A stretch of DNA of 64,000 nt from contig JAYGXS010000003.1 of assembly GCA_036362985.1 (NCBI GenBank), positions 33,929,801 to 33,993,800 on the forward strand. The letters are read 5' to 3'. This document shows positions 22,880 through 34,921 of the stretch, piece by piece. The stretch's first letter is position 1; each line of letters begins with the position of its first letter. Origin of the DNA: Ligula intestinalis (Eukaryota > Platyhelminthes > Cestoda > Diphyllobothriidea > Diphyllobothriidae). A program made the position numbers and the translations under genes. The notes beneath the pieces were generated by a model. The model did not search any database and was not told where the DNA came from. It saw only the letters and a program-made list of their open reading frames with translations.

Positions 22880-23165
22880 GTCTCTGTGTTTGTCGCCGTC
22901 ATCATTGGTGGATGGCATCTGTTTTGAAGTCTATCACGGAGTGTGGGCACACGCACACACGCGCAAGCAAGGCATGCGCTCCTGTCCGAATAATAGTCAC
23001 GCGCGCCGCCCGCGTTTTGCGCGCCTTTCGCGCACCTGTCTGTACGTCGATCATACAGGGTGTGCTGGAGTCACTGTGTCCGTGTTTGTCCCCTGTAGCG
23101 TTGGTGGCAGGCAGCTGTTTCAGACTCGCCATTGACACCCGCCGTGACAGGCGCCTGTGAATACG
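22880..23165. other. GC- and CpG-rich patch with internal repetition
   Basis: Rich in GCGCGC and ACGCACAC-type words, unlike the AT-rich surroundings. CTGTGTTTGTCGCC with GGTGGATGGCATCTGTTTTG (22890-22925) is echoed by CCGTGTTTGTCCCC with GGTGGCAGGCAGCTGTTTC (23080-23122), suggesting two diverged units about 190 bp apart. The three overlapping ORFs here look like by-products of base composition. Confidence 0.45.
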
Positions 23166-23334
23166 CCACGGGGGGTGGGCGGAGGTGGGGAAGGGGTTTC
23201 ATACTCATTATTATTAGTACTTAACCAAATGAGTTTCAGCCATTATCTAGCTATGACGTCTCTGCTCACTATGCGATCTGCGCCGATCGTGTCTGAGGTC
23301 GCATCTACCGCACCTATGGTCCTATGCTACGCGG

Positions 23335-23840
23335 CCCTGTCACACCCTTTCTCGTATCGACCGACTGCTGACGACGTGGCGGGTTCTTCGGCTCTTGCCA
23401 CAGCATCTCCGGTCTTCGGGACGTTCTCGTGACTCCGAGGTCTCCTCCTCGTATGGTCCTTCGGATGTAGATATTACTCGTCATGGACGCCATGGCTGCC
23501 GTCAACATTCACAGAAGTATCATGACCCTATCATTCACATACTTCCCCCACGAGCGACAGTTTTTCTCCTAAAAACCACAAATGACATTCCATTTGGAAT
23601 TATCAGCCAGTCTTAGGAGTCTTTTTCACTGTCTGATCTTCTTCCTCAGTTACACTGCTGGCTCGTGTAAACTGAGTGTGAGTTTATTACTTGAAACAAG
23701 CGAGTAGTTGTCTGAAATTGTGTCAACGACTTCTTTGGAATGTTGGGCTATGCCGATGCATTTCTTAAATCCTATGCACCAAGAGGGAGTTCAAAGGCGC
23801 CTGCCTATATTTCCTTTAATAAAGTTGGCTTGACTTGAGC
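23335..23840 (+). repeat. Dispersed repeat R2, copy 2
   Basis: Diverged direct copy of 18397-18985. Its last part (GAGGGAGTTCAAAGG, CTATATTTCC, TTAATAAA) is also echoed at 25828-25885. It directly precedes the Helitron, so R2 may be linked to that element, but the copy at 18.4 kb has no Helitron nearby. Confidence 0.5.
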
Positions 23841-23980
23841 TAAACCCCTTGACCTACAATCATTTGGACCCTTCCCCCTTTGCTTGTGCGTATGTTGTCG
23901 TGGGCTAGGTCTTAGACTAGAGTGAATGGCCTACCACACCATTCCCTACACTTTCCTTCTAACCTTTGCAAACTATCATC

Positions 23981-25790
23981 ATGGACAACAGTGATGCCGT
24001 TAGAAATGTTCTGAACACAAGCAACCTGACAAACGATGATGGGCCGGTGACTGAAGGTAACGTTGTGAACTTACTTTTTTTCGACCCAATGTTATTTTGT
24101 TCAGAATAATAACCCATTTGTAGGTTCTACCTCAATAGGTAGAAAAGGAATTAGAGTAGCCGCAAGAACACAAGTTCAGACGATGGAACAGAAGAGATTT
24201 GCCAACGTTAATAGACGTTCGCAAGAAACCCAAGCAGAAAGGCGGTTTCGCCAGGAGACTAATGCTATGCGTCAGCGATATCGACGTGCCAAAGAAACCG
24301 AAGATCAAATGCTGCAAAGACGACGCAACGATACGATTTGCCATCAAACTAATCAATCCCAAGAAACCGAAGAGCAAATGCTCCAACGAAGGCACGAAGA
24401 CGCGATTCGCCAGCAAACTAATCGCTCCCAAAATCTGAAGTCCAAACTCTGCAAAGAAGAGAGCTAGGTAGGATAAGAGATTCGCAACGTCAGCAAAACG
24501 AATTACCTAGACGTAGAAGTGCACGTTTGGCTCTGCAAGCATCACAAAGAGCGGAGCAACGGCCCACCGATGCTGAAAACTCAAGTTCGCAACCACTTCG
24601 CATACGGTTTGTCGATCCTGGTCCGTGAATTGCTTCCATAAATGCTCAAGTTTGGAAAAAAGCCTCACTCAATTACAACCCAAGTCTTGGTTATGCGGGA
24701 GATGCAAATGTTTCCATTAGGAAGGTGGTCGAAGTTTGCGGGCATTGTCAGACGAAAAAATGGACTGGTGAAACAAACGGCATGTGCTGTTCCAACGGCA
24801 AAGTTCTCCTGCATAACTTCCCCCAACCATCAGAAATTCTACAAACATTGCTTGTTGGTGATAACGGCGACTCGAAAATTTTTCTCTCAAACATTAGAAA
24901 GCACAACGGGGCGTTTCAAATGTCCTCTTTGGTGCCAACATTGTTTATAAGGTTGGATTTATGCCAACCTTTAAGGTGGAAGACCAAGTTTGCGACCGGA
25001 TTGGATCGTTGCTACCTCCTCCTACTGGCGTGCTGAAATTTCTACAGGTATACATCGTAGAAGACATCAACCTGCAGGCTCAAACCTGATCCTGAGTGTA
25101 CCCAGACTTGAAGCATCACATAATGTTGTCCCTTCAAGACACGATACACCCACGCAACAGCTACGTTAACAGTTTCAAGTCCGCCAAAGAATCGCCATGA
25201 TTTGTCCGCGCGGGTATTCCAGCGTAAGTTGAAAACCATGATGAAACACAACAAAATATTAAACATTTTCGGTGACGTTCAGTGTCATACGTACACTGTA
25301 GAGTGGCAAAAGAGAGGAATGCCCTATGCTCACATTTTGGTCTGGCTAAAGGAAAAACTGCACTCTTCTGATGTCGAAAAATGCATATGCACAGAGTTGC
25401 CTGATCAGTCCATTGACCCTGTTCTGCTTGAAACGATCAAAACTCAAATTTTGCATGACCCATGTGGTCAGATTAATCCCAACAGCCCTTGCATGAAGGA
25501 TAATAACTGCATCAGGATACATCCCAAGCCATTCCTAGGTGCAACTAAGACTGATGGCGATGGATACCATCTCTACAGAAGGCAAAAACCTGAGATTGGC
25601 GGACTCGAAGCAGTTATTAGTGAAAGGTGAACCGGTGGGATGGTAACTGATAACCGTTAGATTGTGCCGTATTGTCCCCTACAGTGAAAAGTAATCAACG
25701 CCCACATCAATGTCAAATTTTGCAACTCCGCGAAGTCCATCAAGTACGTCTGCAAGTTTATCATCAAAGGTTCTGCCCCCCTTAACGCAG
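23981..25790 (+). pseudogene. Decayed Helitron: N-terminal region and Rep part of the RepHel protein, with a 67-bp intron
   Basis: Exon 1 (23981-24056) starts at ATG and ends at a GTAACG donor. Exon 2 begins at 24124 after TTTGTAG, and the join is in frame (phase 1). Exon 2 encodes arginine- and glutamine-rich repeats of about 23 residues (QETEEQMLQRR and variants), as in Helitron N-termini. A frameshift near 24430 leads to RRRSARLALQASQRAEQR. After a TGA at 24627 come the zinc-finger-like block CGHCQTKKWTGE, GMCCSNGKVLL and SKIFLSNIRKHNGAF. Bases 25202-25630 carry the Rep part, EWQKRGMPYAHILVWL, where Tyr replaces the first His of the usual HAH (HUH) motif. INAHINVKFCNSAKSIKYVC follows, in the place of the Rep tyrosine segment, up to about 25785. 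The helicase is absent. Several stops make it non-functional. Confidence 0.8.
24057..24123 (+). other. Predicted intron of the Helitron gene
   Basis: 67 bp from GTAACG to TTTGTAG with in-frame stops. Removing it fuses the ATG exon to the repeat-rich exon in the same frame (TE|GSTSIG). The joint evidence of start codon, splice sites and frame is good, though no transcript is available. Confidence 0.6.
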
Positions 25791-26089
25791 TTCCATTACT
25801 GGCAACGCCACATGTTCTGCATCACAGCTATGTACAAAGAGGGAGTTCAGAGGTATTTAACTATATTTCCCTAATAAAACTGAACTAAACATAATTATTT
25901 TAAGAGGTTCTCATATACGTTTTACCTACAACAACAACAAGGCGAAGCCGGGCTTCCGCGCTAGTTGGTGATAAAATTCCCGCAGTTAGCAACTGGACTG
26001 TGAGTTATCACAACGCAATGTGCAGCCGGTTGATACGCATGACAGCGGATCGCAACCGCGCACTGCCTCCCACATGCAACTATCCACGA
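25791..26089. other. Tail of Helitron region, R2-like end
   Basis: 25828-25885 resembles the end of repeat R2 (GAGGGAGTTCAGAGG, CTATATTTCC, CTAATAAA). The rest is unassigned. Confidence 0.35.
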
Positions 26090-27060
26090 TGAATTCTGCC
26101 ACTTGAAAAGTCGATTTGGCAAACGTAGATTTTCAGCAACTCTTCATCAGGTCAGTGCCTTTTCAGGGATGATGAACATTGTACAGTTGGACAGGGTTAA
26201 TAAGTGTGCATGTCGCACCCTATCCTAAGGTAACCTATGATTACGGATTATTGACAGAATCCGAAACATCGGGAAAATAAAATTCTTGTTCCAGTGATTG
26301 CTTCTTCTGCTCCTTCTGCTGTATTTTGCTTACAATTCACAGTTTTCACGCCTCCCGCATGGCTAGATCGGCAGTTAGAGGTCCTTGTGCTGGGGGAGGG
26401 GAGGAAATAAGGTTAGGTTGTGGGCATTGGTCAGGGGTCAGGCGCATGCAGTGATGATTACTGTCATTTTCACGGAGCGAACGACTGTAACTAGGGCATG
26501 GGGTAATGTGTGATCGTCACCTGTCGTTGAGGTCGGCCACGGGCGTGAAAATGCTTGTGCTAGCGTCTTCTGACAACACAGCAATTGATTCGCTAGCCAT
26601 ATAGCCAGTACTTCGGCTGTTCCAAGCACCCGTTGACGTAGGCGCTTGGAAAAGTTAGCTGGTGTCCGGCAGACAACCTAAAAGGCCTCATTAGTGTCGA
26701 CTCGATGATTCGTATCGACAAGGGAAACGAGACTAGAACTGGAGATGGATATATTCTCACCTTTACTTCACGAGGCCTGTACGTAGTCACATACCCTCTT
26801 TCCCAGGCTCTTCCTTGCTCGGCAGTGTATCCTGCTCCACAGGAGCAAGTGAAAGAGTAAATGTACATTGATGTGACCTTCAATTACATCCGATAAGTAG
26901 CTCCCAATCGTAGGCGAGGCAAGTTCGTGAAGAACACTCGTAAGTTCACCGCGGGAAAGTGCTTGTGATCACAATCTTTAGGCTTCGTTTTACCAGCCCG
27001 TTTGTTGCATCATCTAATAGAGGCAGTTATATGACCACGTCTTTCTTTTCTGCGGTTAAC
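26090..27060 (-). pseudogene. Decayed PLE copy (PLE-F), endonuclease and 3' end
   Basis: Minus-strand frames 26883-26593 and 26629-26438 show YSFTCSCGAGY followed by degraded sequence, then AEVLAIWLANQLLCCQKTL. These match the GIY-YIG and tail of the 3.2-4.4 kb copy (SFTCSCGAGYIG; AEAVAIRLANPVLCCQKTV). Similarity to the linker continues to about 27055. The 3' flank at 26130-26150 has the CTGATGAAGAGTTGCTGAAAA motif shared with the 3.1 kb copy. Frameshifts show it is dead. Confidence 0.7.
26215..26335 (-). mobile_element. Solo PLE terminal-repeat fragment inside PLE-F
   Basis: CCTATGATTACGGATTATTG, AATCCGAAACATCGGGAAAA and TTCTTGTTCCAGTGATTGC match the terminal repeat seen inverted at 18.3 kb and 10.15 kb. 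It lies inside the 3' flank of PLE-F, so it probably came from a later insertion. Confidence 0.6.
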
Positions 27061-28099
27061 TAAGCAGGCCAATTTCTGCAGGGATGCCATGCCACAGCAA
27101 CTAAATCTCATAACTTCACATCTCCTACGCAACCCACTACCCTTATCTGATTTTTTCAGCTATTTGAGGACCCACAAATTTAGCCTTATAAACTCTTATT
27201 CCAACGATCGTGAGCCCTTTCGTGAACAAATAAAGGCATACAGTGGGAAGATATAAATGCTCCACATATTTAACTACCTCTGAATGACTCCAGAATGAAG
27301 TGAGTACCGAAAGTAGTATCGAATACTCGAATAAAACACCTGCTTCAATAACACAATGGTTACACGTCCGGAAAATACAAACGACAGCTTACAGTGGTTC
27401 CTTTGTCAAATGTATGGTTTCAATAAATTACCGTCTCATACGACCATTGGATGGCGGGACTATATGACAGGCTAAATAATTCACCAATTAGTAACATCTC
27501 AGAGTGTGGTGCTAAAGATGTAGAAGGCGATAGTATAGCAGGTTTGATGAAAATCGTGGGGCAACTATCCTTAACCCCCATTTGATGTGGCTGTGTTGCT
27601 GCATGTGTGCAAATTTCGCAAGCCAATTTAACGCTTTCTTCTCTTAGGTAACCCTCTAGACTGCACTGTGTCCTCTGAATGTAGTAATGCCTACGTCATT
27701 GTTGAATTCTGTTTACAGTGCTTCCGAGAAGGGCTACCCCAGTGATATCATGTTATCCAGTAAATGCGCTGGACTAATTGGAGAGGCCAGTTGAGGGCAT
27801 GACATACATTATGCGGAGAGTGCAACCAAAACAACTGCCACTTGGAGCAGAAGTCTAGTGGCATTTCTAGGCGCAGGCTCACCCATCTGCAGCAGATGCC
27901 GCCTCCCGTCTTCTTGAATATGTTTTGACTCCGACCCCAGGTAACTAGGAGAGAGTCTGATGGATTTGATGCAAGTCTACTATCATTATGAACTAAGCCT
28001 CCCACAATTCACCGTCACCCTGCACAAAGAGTTGTGGGGCCTATGGTGAGCATAGTCAGAAACTTGAAACACTTTTTTCCCGGCAGAAATTTGAAAAAG
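27061..28099. other. No gene recognised
   Basis: Unassigned. 27540-27610 (TTAACCCCCATTTGATGT and following) resembles 44680-44760 (TTAACCCCCATTCGATGT), so an old dispersed repeat is likely present. Confidence 0.35.
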
Positions 28100-29520
28100 G
28101 CAAAGATCACAAGATTAAAGTGAAAAATTTATTGACGTCATAAAATTTAGTGACCTCTTATTCAACTGCAGACAGTCGTTGCCTACTAATAAGATAATTA
28201 ACTGTTCATTTGAGTGTCAGCCTCGAAGGGGGAAACATGATAGGTAAAAAGAGTGGAAACAGTTAGGCATAGATGTGGACGTAAGGCGAGGGGTAGAGGC
28301 GGGGGAGGTAGTTGTCACAGCATGATGGTCCTAAGAGGGACGAGGAGACGTGAGCGGGAATGAGTTTATCGATCGTTATCACGGCAATGCGAGATTTACC
28401 ACATGATCCAGCTGCTTACAGAGTTCTAGTTTTCTCCTCCGTATTGCAGCGGCCTCCGCAAATTATAGGAGACGCCCGGTCTTCGCCCGAGGTACGACCT
28501 TGAATTTAGTCTTTTAGTCGATTGTATGGCCAGTGGCCACTAGATGCTTTGTGGCTGAACTCTTAGGTACTTCATGTTCAACCCTGAGCAACCACTTCGG
28601 CAAATGTTCAGTTGACCGGAAACGACGATCGAAATGTCCTCCATTTCAAACAGTAGCAGCCCAGTCGGCATTGGTGATAGCAAATTAATACCTTTACCTG
28701 CCGTGTGTGCGTTTCAACTTTCGCGCTGGAGGCACCGCGACGCCCATCGGTAGTTTAGTCTTCAATGACTTCTGGCAGATGGACCTAACAAAGAGCACGC
28801 TCATAAGGCGGGCTGGCTGGGCCATTACCACCGCCTGACTCTCCTCCTGGCTGAATGGTTTCTGTTGCTGCTGTCTTCTTAACCGTCTGTACACTACCCG
28901 ACCGAAGATAAGCTTAAATTGCAAAGTCTGTCTTTGAGGGAGCCTTCGTTGTCGAAAATTACACGTTCACAGTCGGACAGAGAGGTCTCTATTTAAAGGG
29001 TGCAGTTGTGGAAACCCATCAAAACCACCAGCTTCCGCATTCATCACTGATGGTCGTATTTAGTGCGATTATTTATTATTCGCCCACATTGCGGAATTAT
29101 GAAATGCCGCCATTTCACCACCATTTCACTGTTTCGCACAAAGGCGAGGTTGTTTTCCCATGTATATGGAGTGCGTTTTCCTCCAGACTCATTGGCTAAA
29201 TAGCGGTTTAGGTTCCATTTCTCACTTATAGGAACAAAACTGTAGAATGTCATGCATTGTCCCGTTCATGTTTTCATATGTTCTCCATCGGTCATTCTTC
29301 CAAATAAGACATCCTAAAAGAAAGGGCATTCTCCATTCACTCCTGCCAAATCAAGTGTTAATGTTTTGGCAGCTTGATGCATATTGCTCAGAAGGGCACT
29401 CGATCAAGCTCCTCACCCGTTCTTACAAACAACTATCATCAATATGCGGGACGTAGTATTCAGGGTCGTTTAAAACTGAATAAAGTTGGACCTTCTGAAA
29501 TTCTCACCTGAAAACATGCA
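28100..29520 (-). pseudogene. Strongly decayed PLE copy (PLE-H)
   Basis: The minus frame 29253-29044 starts TFYSFVPISEKWNLNRYLA, matching NFHSFVPLNIKQNLVQGLA of the 3.2 kb copy. Nucleotide similarity to the endonuclease region continues through 28480-28640, and the palm and thumb side reaches about 29460. The left end (28120-28150, AAATTTATTGACGTCA) resembles the 3' end of the 3.1 kb copy. No long open frame is left. Confidence 0.55.
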
Positions 29521-30463
29521 CTTCAGGAGGGTGGTACAATCCCTACTCCGTCGAGTTTGTGGTTAATTCGCTATCGACTCTGAGGTGGCCCTTCGCTACT
29601 TTACAATGACTTGCTTATTTCACTGTATAGGCCTGAGAAAGCAAGAAAAATGAGAACCTCAAACTTGTGTTGGGTGTCTGTGCTAATTATCCTCGACAAC
29701 TGCCTATAATGAAGTAGCCGATCTTGTCTTGCAAGTGATCGGGGGAAATAGGATATCACACAAGGAAAAATCAAATTCAAAAAGACAGAAGTTTCATCTA
29801 GCGTCCAACCGATGAGCAGAAATGTTCTATACTGGAGTGGTGAAATCTTCTATTATCTGCAAGACCAAAATGCATTGCATCAGCCGAAGGTGTTGAGGTT
29901 GGAATACACACGGATGGATCATAGACCTGCTGTAGTTCCTCAATCATGTAACACGGGACAGAGTTACGTAGCACCGCAGACAGACGTGTGGGAGTGGAGG
30001 AAAATGGCAGGCCAGTAACATAAAAGTATTCTATTATAAAACAATGAGTAAGCAGAAAAATGAAAAGGGTAACGTTACAAAATACAATCGATTCGTTTGA
30101 CGTGATCACCAAATATTAGATAGATGCTGGTGGGAAGTGCAACGCTGTCGGCAACTGCGGGTGAGAACCATGGAAGTGCTGACGAGACAGGACACACTCT
30201 ACGACGTGATAACGATAACGGGGGGCACGAAGTTAGCGGCGGGGAGGGAACGAACGGCGGTCATGATCACGGACAAATTATCACACCAACGGAACTCAGA
30301 AATCCGCACGAAAGTGGCTTTGGCACATTCGAACGATGGCGGGTTCGTTAAACGTGCCTGACATGAGGTCAGACGCACGTGCGTAGGCGAGGGGCCGAAA
30401 AAATCAATATCATCCTAAGCCGCGTGTTTCAAATATTGGCTGTTTGTATGTTGGGGCAGAAGC
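29521..30463. other. Upstream region of the first secreted-protein exon
   Basis: No exon or repeat is supported. 30124-30400 is GC-richer and CG-rich just upstream of the signal-peptide exon, so it could hold a promoter, but I see no defined element. Confidence 0.35.
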
Positions 30464-30743
30464 ATGCTCCTTCTCCTCCTGCTCCCCACCCTCATCTCCT
30501 GTGTGTTCGGCTCTACGCATCAAAAGGATTGGTGTGGAAGCGATAACAATAAAAGTTGCAAAATAGCCTACATGGCACTTGACATATACCTCGACCATGT
30601 GATCTCGTGGGGAACCTGCACGTTCGAGGACGATAAAAGGATAAAAATTGAGGTGCACAAGAAGGAGGTAGAAGTACGACAGATAAAGCAGGGGGCTTAT
30701 TTGTGTACTGGACAGCCCGAAACGACACGCCTTTATGTTTTCA
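30464..30743 (+). CDS. Exon 1 of secreted-protein gene, copy A (signal peptide)
   Basis: Starts at ATG (30464) and ends before a GTAAGT donor, leaving phase 1. The first residues, MLLLLLLPTLISCVFG, form a clear signal peptide. The mature part begins near STHQKDWC and has four cysteines. It shares WC-x(5-7)-C-x-I-x-Y-x(2)-LD-x-YL-x-H with the exon at 40249-40516, so the two are paralogous first exons. The next exon that fits in phase is 32628-32996. The protein should enter the secretory pathway. I do not recognise the family. No TATA box or start-site motif is evident. The paralogy, signal peptide and donor make a real exon likely. Confidence 0.75.
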
Positions 30744-32627
30744 GTAAGTTGGGATATTTCTTCACGTTAGAAGGCTGCTGGATGCGATGAATTCCCCCCA
30801 TAATACCCCTGTTTATAAATAACATGCAGGTGACAAACAAAGAACCTCGAGGTCCATACTTGACTTTCAAAAAAAGGTCTCAGCTACTGCATTATTATTT
30901 TATGACGTCTAAATGAAGCCACTCTTGCTTTTCGTTCAAATTTAGTTATCCCCGGTCATAACTTGGGCATTGAATAAGTCATCAGTTTGATTTACATAAA
31001 CAGTGGAAATTAATTTTGGGTTCAGAGAACGCTTGATGTGAACAAAACGGAACAAAAAATTCCTTTTTATGAAACAAGACGTTACATAAACGTAATATCT
31101 ATAAATAGAAGTAGGGTTAACAGTCAGCAGGATGTACCTTGTATTCCACGCACCGGCACACTTTGCGAATTGGGTTATGTCTTCTCTACATCGATGCCTA
31201 GTGGCCAAATTTCGTTTGCATGCTTTTGATTTGAAGTGGCATATGCCAGGTGAAAAGAACGTCAGCGAATGCAACACTCATTTGATTGCTACTTTGGTAG
31301 TATGCATTAGAAGAAAACATTCACCGAAATCTCGTTGCTTTTACTCGTGGATAGACACGTATGCATTCTTCAAATTTTATACTTAAAGAAATGGTATATT
31401 TTAGTTTTAAACATATTTTTTATCACAAAATGTCTATGATTGTGAAACTTTTACTCATAATGCATTGTATCAGTCAATCTATTAGCGTTGTCTACAATGT
31501 ATACGGCATGATCCAGATCTACTAAGAACGTTTGTGAGAACCATGCGATCTACTCACACCGTAGGGCAACACATAGTTTTCCTTAGACAGGATGCATGCA
31601 GCATGCAGTTTGGAAACCCCAAGTTCAAGCGTAAAAATCGTTAGGTTCCTAAATTACTCGGCAATTTAGAAAATTATTTAAAATCTAAACCTGACCTTAA
31701 GTATAAGATTTAAAGATATTGTAATTTGCTAGCAAACGAGTGCAAGGACGAATATTTTCGTGCATCTTTTTTACCAACCATATTTGAGTATATAAGGGCA
31801 TTGAAAATCAATAAGTTAAATGCATAATACCTAAGTAGCCATTTTTTAACAGAATATTCTTTTTATAAGCGGTCAGAAACAAGCTCACTAAAAAGCTGGC
31901 ATCCTGACGTAACTTGAAATTAGGCGACACTTAATGCCGGCATGCGAGTGGTTACCACACTTTCGCAAATTCCGGCATCGTGCATGAAATACCGACCGTA
32001 CCTGAATATTTCGGCGAGTGAACTCAACAACACTCATTGCCTATAGTCGCTGCAATTGTAAATGTCTGGTGCAGCAAGTTTCTCATGCGTAAATAGCAAC
32101 AATGATAACAAGGGGACGCTCTTTTAACAAATCGTCGAATATTACATGATTGGGCTTCAGTCGGAAACACTATACGTTTAATTTACCTGCCAAACGGTTT
32201 CTGCTTAGGAATTATCATTGGGTCCCTACAAGGCACACGAAGTGCCCTCCACTAAAATACGGGTACCTGGTTCTAGGGGATAGAATGCGTGGGGCATATC
32301 AGAGGGCAAATAAGCGTGCAATAATCACGTAAATTAAGAAAATTGCGTGTTTAAGTTAGGGGGTGTTCGCTGATCTTGGGTAAGGTCACTAAGGGACATC
32401 TTTTAATAGCATCACCCAATCCTACTGGATCCACGGCGGCGTGCGTAAAGGAAGATTGTAGAAACTCACCCTACTTAATATTTGTAAGTAAGCGGTATTT
32501 TAGATGTCGACATTCTGCGGACCCCTCGATTGTTCTCTACCGTCTCTTTGCTTTTTGGCATTTTGAACGTTGATAAAAGTCCTGCCATTGGTATGCTTTA
32601 TTTGCTTTTTTACATGGCCCTTCCCAG
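30744..32627 (+). other. Predicted intron 1 of copy A, containing repeat R3 copy 2
   Basis: AT-rich sequence between the GTAAGT donor and the CCCTTCCCAG acceptor. 32240-32360 matches repeat R3 at 5290-5470 (GGGGATAGAATGCGTGGGGC). No other exon is seen. Confidence 0.5.
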
Positions 32628-32996
32628 AAGGTGACTCTATGGGTCCACATTGGATTACTATTATTCCAATGCTTCCGTCGGTTCACATGGGGCGAGGAAC
32701 GTACACGGCCGTGCTATCAATGAATGTCCCTGAAACCGATCCTTTTTTCAAAATTTGGTTGGCGTCGGTGAAGGACTCAGAGTCAGCAAGCAAAATTATA
32801 CTGAACGGAAAACATGTGCACGTCAAGGAGGGCCATGAAGGCTTCGTAAGAATCATACCACCTTACGATCACCGATTCTTGGAGCTCCAGCACCATAATT
32901 CTACCATGAAGTTAAATGAGGGTTTTACGGGGACCAAGGGCATTGTTATTACCAGTCTGGACCGAGAGGAACGATATAGTTTTACTTTAGCTGACG
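32628..32996 (+). CDS. Exon 2 of secreted-protein gene, copy A
   Basis: 369 bases (123 codons), opened by a pyrimidine-rich CCCTTCCCAG acceptor and closed by a GTGGGT donor, both phase 1. It encodes a cysteine-free, beta-rich-looking segment. It shares YTA-x-x-S, F-x-IWL-x-S and a V-x-VKE motif with the exon at 43021-43386. A sequon, N-S-T, is present near residue 97. It joins exon 30464-30743 in frame (codon A|AA). No convincing next exon is found before 40 kb, so copy A may be truncated, may splice to a poorly conserved exon near 35 kb, or may be an alternative 5' end of the downstream gene. Confidence 0.75.
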
Positions 32997-33884
32997 GTGG
33001 GTTTTAAAAGCAAATTTTCATTCTGCTTTTTTGAATGAGTATACATCTTGTGTGAACGAAACTTGTTAGGAACACCGGTGTTTATTCAGCTCTTTGATTT
33101 TCCTTAGGTTTCAAAAATTCTCATAACCAAACAGGTTGTTTTCAACCCCTATGCAGAGCGGGTTTACTCTCCTTATAATGTACGTGCAAATCATCTTGCT
33201 TGCTTCCAGTCTGCTGTGGAACAAGTGGTGGACATGGTCGAAAGCGACGGTCTAAATGCCGGGTGACTGTTCGGTTAACTCCCGAAGGCTAATGCCCCGC
33301 TTCGGTGCAAGGAGCTAATCGTATCGTGCTTGTATACTCAAACTTCCACAGTAATCATAGCTTCGTAACTTGACAGATTGGAACGCACTGAGGAGTCTGC
33401 GAATATCTATAACGATGGGTTCAAGAAAGAATCTTAAACGACAGAGCAACAAACGGGCTTTTCCAGTGAGGGCATCTTTGTCTGCTGCACTGCCTTTTTG
33501 AACTCACCTATTGATCTTTATCAGATTAGTGCGAATACCTCCGATGCACTAGAGCGAGACAAAACATGTATAACAACTTATGGTCCACCCTTTCATACAA
33601 CATGAAAAGGCAGTTATTAAAATTGGTTGGTATAAGTTCAAAATGATTATGCATACATTGTTCGAACTGGGGACGGATATTTATGGTTCTATCCATATAA
33701 GGACTTTTGGTTTTTGCGACCTGGACGAGTAGTATATGTCTGCAAGTAGAGTAAACGCGCGACCATGGAAATATTTTGAGGTACCGCTTCCAGTCCTCAA
33801 CAAATCCAACTTACTCTAATGAATAATCACTGATTCATCCATAGTATGCTGTATGGGGACTCAGTTACATGGTTTTTAATAGAA
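32997..33884. other. No gene recognised
   Basis: AT-rich flank downstream of copy A exon 2; nothing identifiable. Confidence 0.35.
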
Positions 33885-34193
33885 GGCGGGAAAACGTTCT
33901 CTAGGACCAGTATTTTATTTGCTCGACGTTTCGAACTCTTATGCGATCTCACTTTCAAGAAATAAAAATGTACAGCGCAGTTTTTATTTAGTTCAGCTCT
34001 GCCGGAAATCACCTTGAACTCTGCCATCTCGAGTTGCGCGAACAAATCGATGGCAGAATTCAAGGTCATTCCCGGCAGAGCTGAACTAAATACATAGTGA
34101 GCCGTACATTTTTTATTCCTTGACAACGAGCTCGCATGAGAGTTCGAAACGTCCAGCAAAGAAAATACTGGTCCCAGAGAACGCTTTCCAGCC
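33885..34193. repeat. Long foldback (inverted repeat), arms about 144 bp
   Basis: The left arm 33885-34028 and right arm 34049-34193 are reverse complements with few mismatches, separated by 20 bp. The outer ends read GTTCTCTAGGACCAGTATTT and its mirror. The arms contain GACGTTTCGAACTC next to a TTTATTT block, similar in layout to the PLE terminal repeats (GACGTTTCGGATTCC). I take it as a foldback of PLE ends of another subfamily. No target-site duplication was identified. Confidence 0.7.
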
Positions 34194-34581
34194 TTTTATT
34201 CAATTACCTGGGCCTCATATATGTTCGACCTTTCAGAATAGTTTTTTATGTGCCGATAAAGACAGGAAAGTTCCAGAACGCCAGTTTTGATTTATTAATC
34301 GTCGACAACCAGTCCTACCTAAGCTCAGGTCTGCTGGAAGACCTGGGCTTCGAAACTGGGTCCTTCAATTATGGAAAGTTAGAAAGGCCAACAATCTAGC
34401 TTTGAGCCATCGATCCTTTATGCGATAATTATTATTCCTGTTCACAATCGATAGCGTAACGAAAACCTGTGGCTCTATCTTTTGAGGTTAGATTTAACTC
34501 TTAATGTGCAAAACGTTTTGAGTTGGACGTCAGATCAACCAAGCCCGGGGTTCGAATCTAAAAAAACTATTTCTGTGTGTA

Positions 34582-34617
34582 CAGAGAGAGAGAGAGAGCG
34601 AGAGAGAGAGAGAGAGC
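34582..34617. repeat. (GA)n microsatellite
   Basis: About 18 GA units with one GC interruption. Confidence 0.9.
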
Positions 34618-34921
34618 AAGTAGTATGTGCACACGCATTGCTCTATTTAGTCTCCTTAGAAATTAATTGTGGTTGGCCGTGTTCGTGGCCTACCTGTGAG
34701 GTGCCGAACAGCTTGGTTCGGTGGATTAGTAAAATAGACGTGCGTTCTTACAGAAAAGCAATCAGTCAACTCAATCAGTCTACTGAGTTCCCCAAGCGAC
34801 CGAAGGTCGCCTGCACCTCCCTTCGCATAGAACGCCCTCTGAGTATGAGCGGGTGATAACGTATGAGCTCAACTTATCTTTACGCTATCTGCCATTTCAA
34901 AGGTTTAGATCCACATAATAT

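Noticed and set aside
22902..23160. Overlapping ORFs of about 80 codons in three frames
   Set aside because: GC- and CpG-rich repeat composition keeps all frames open; no motif or splice support.
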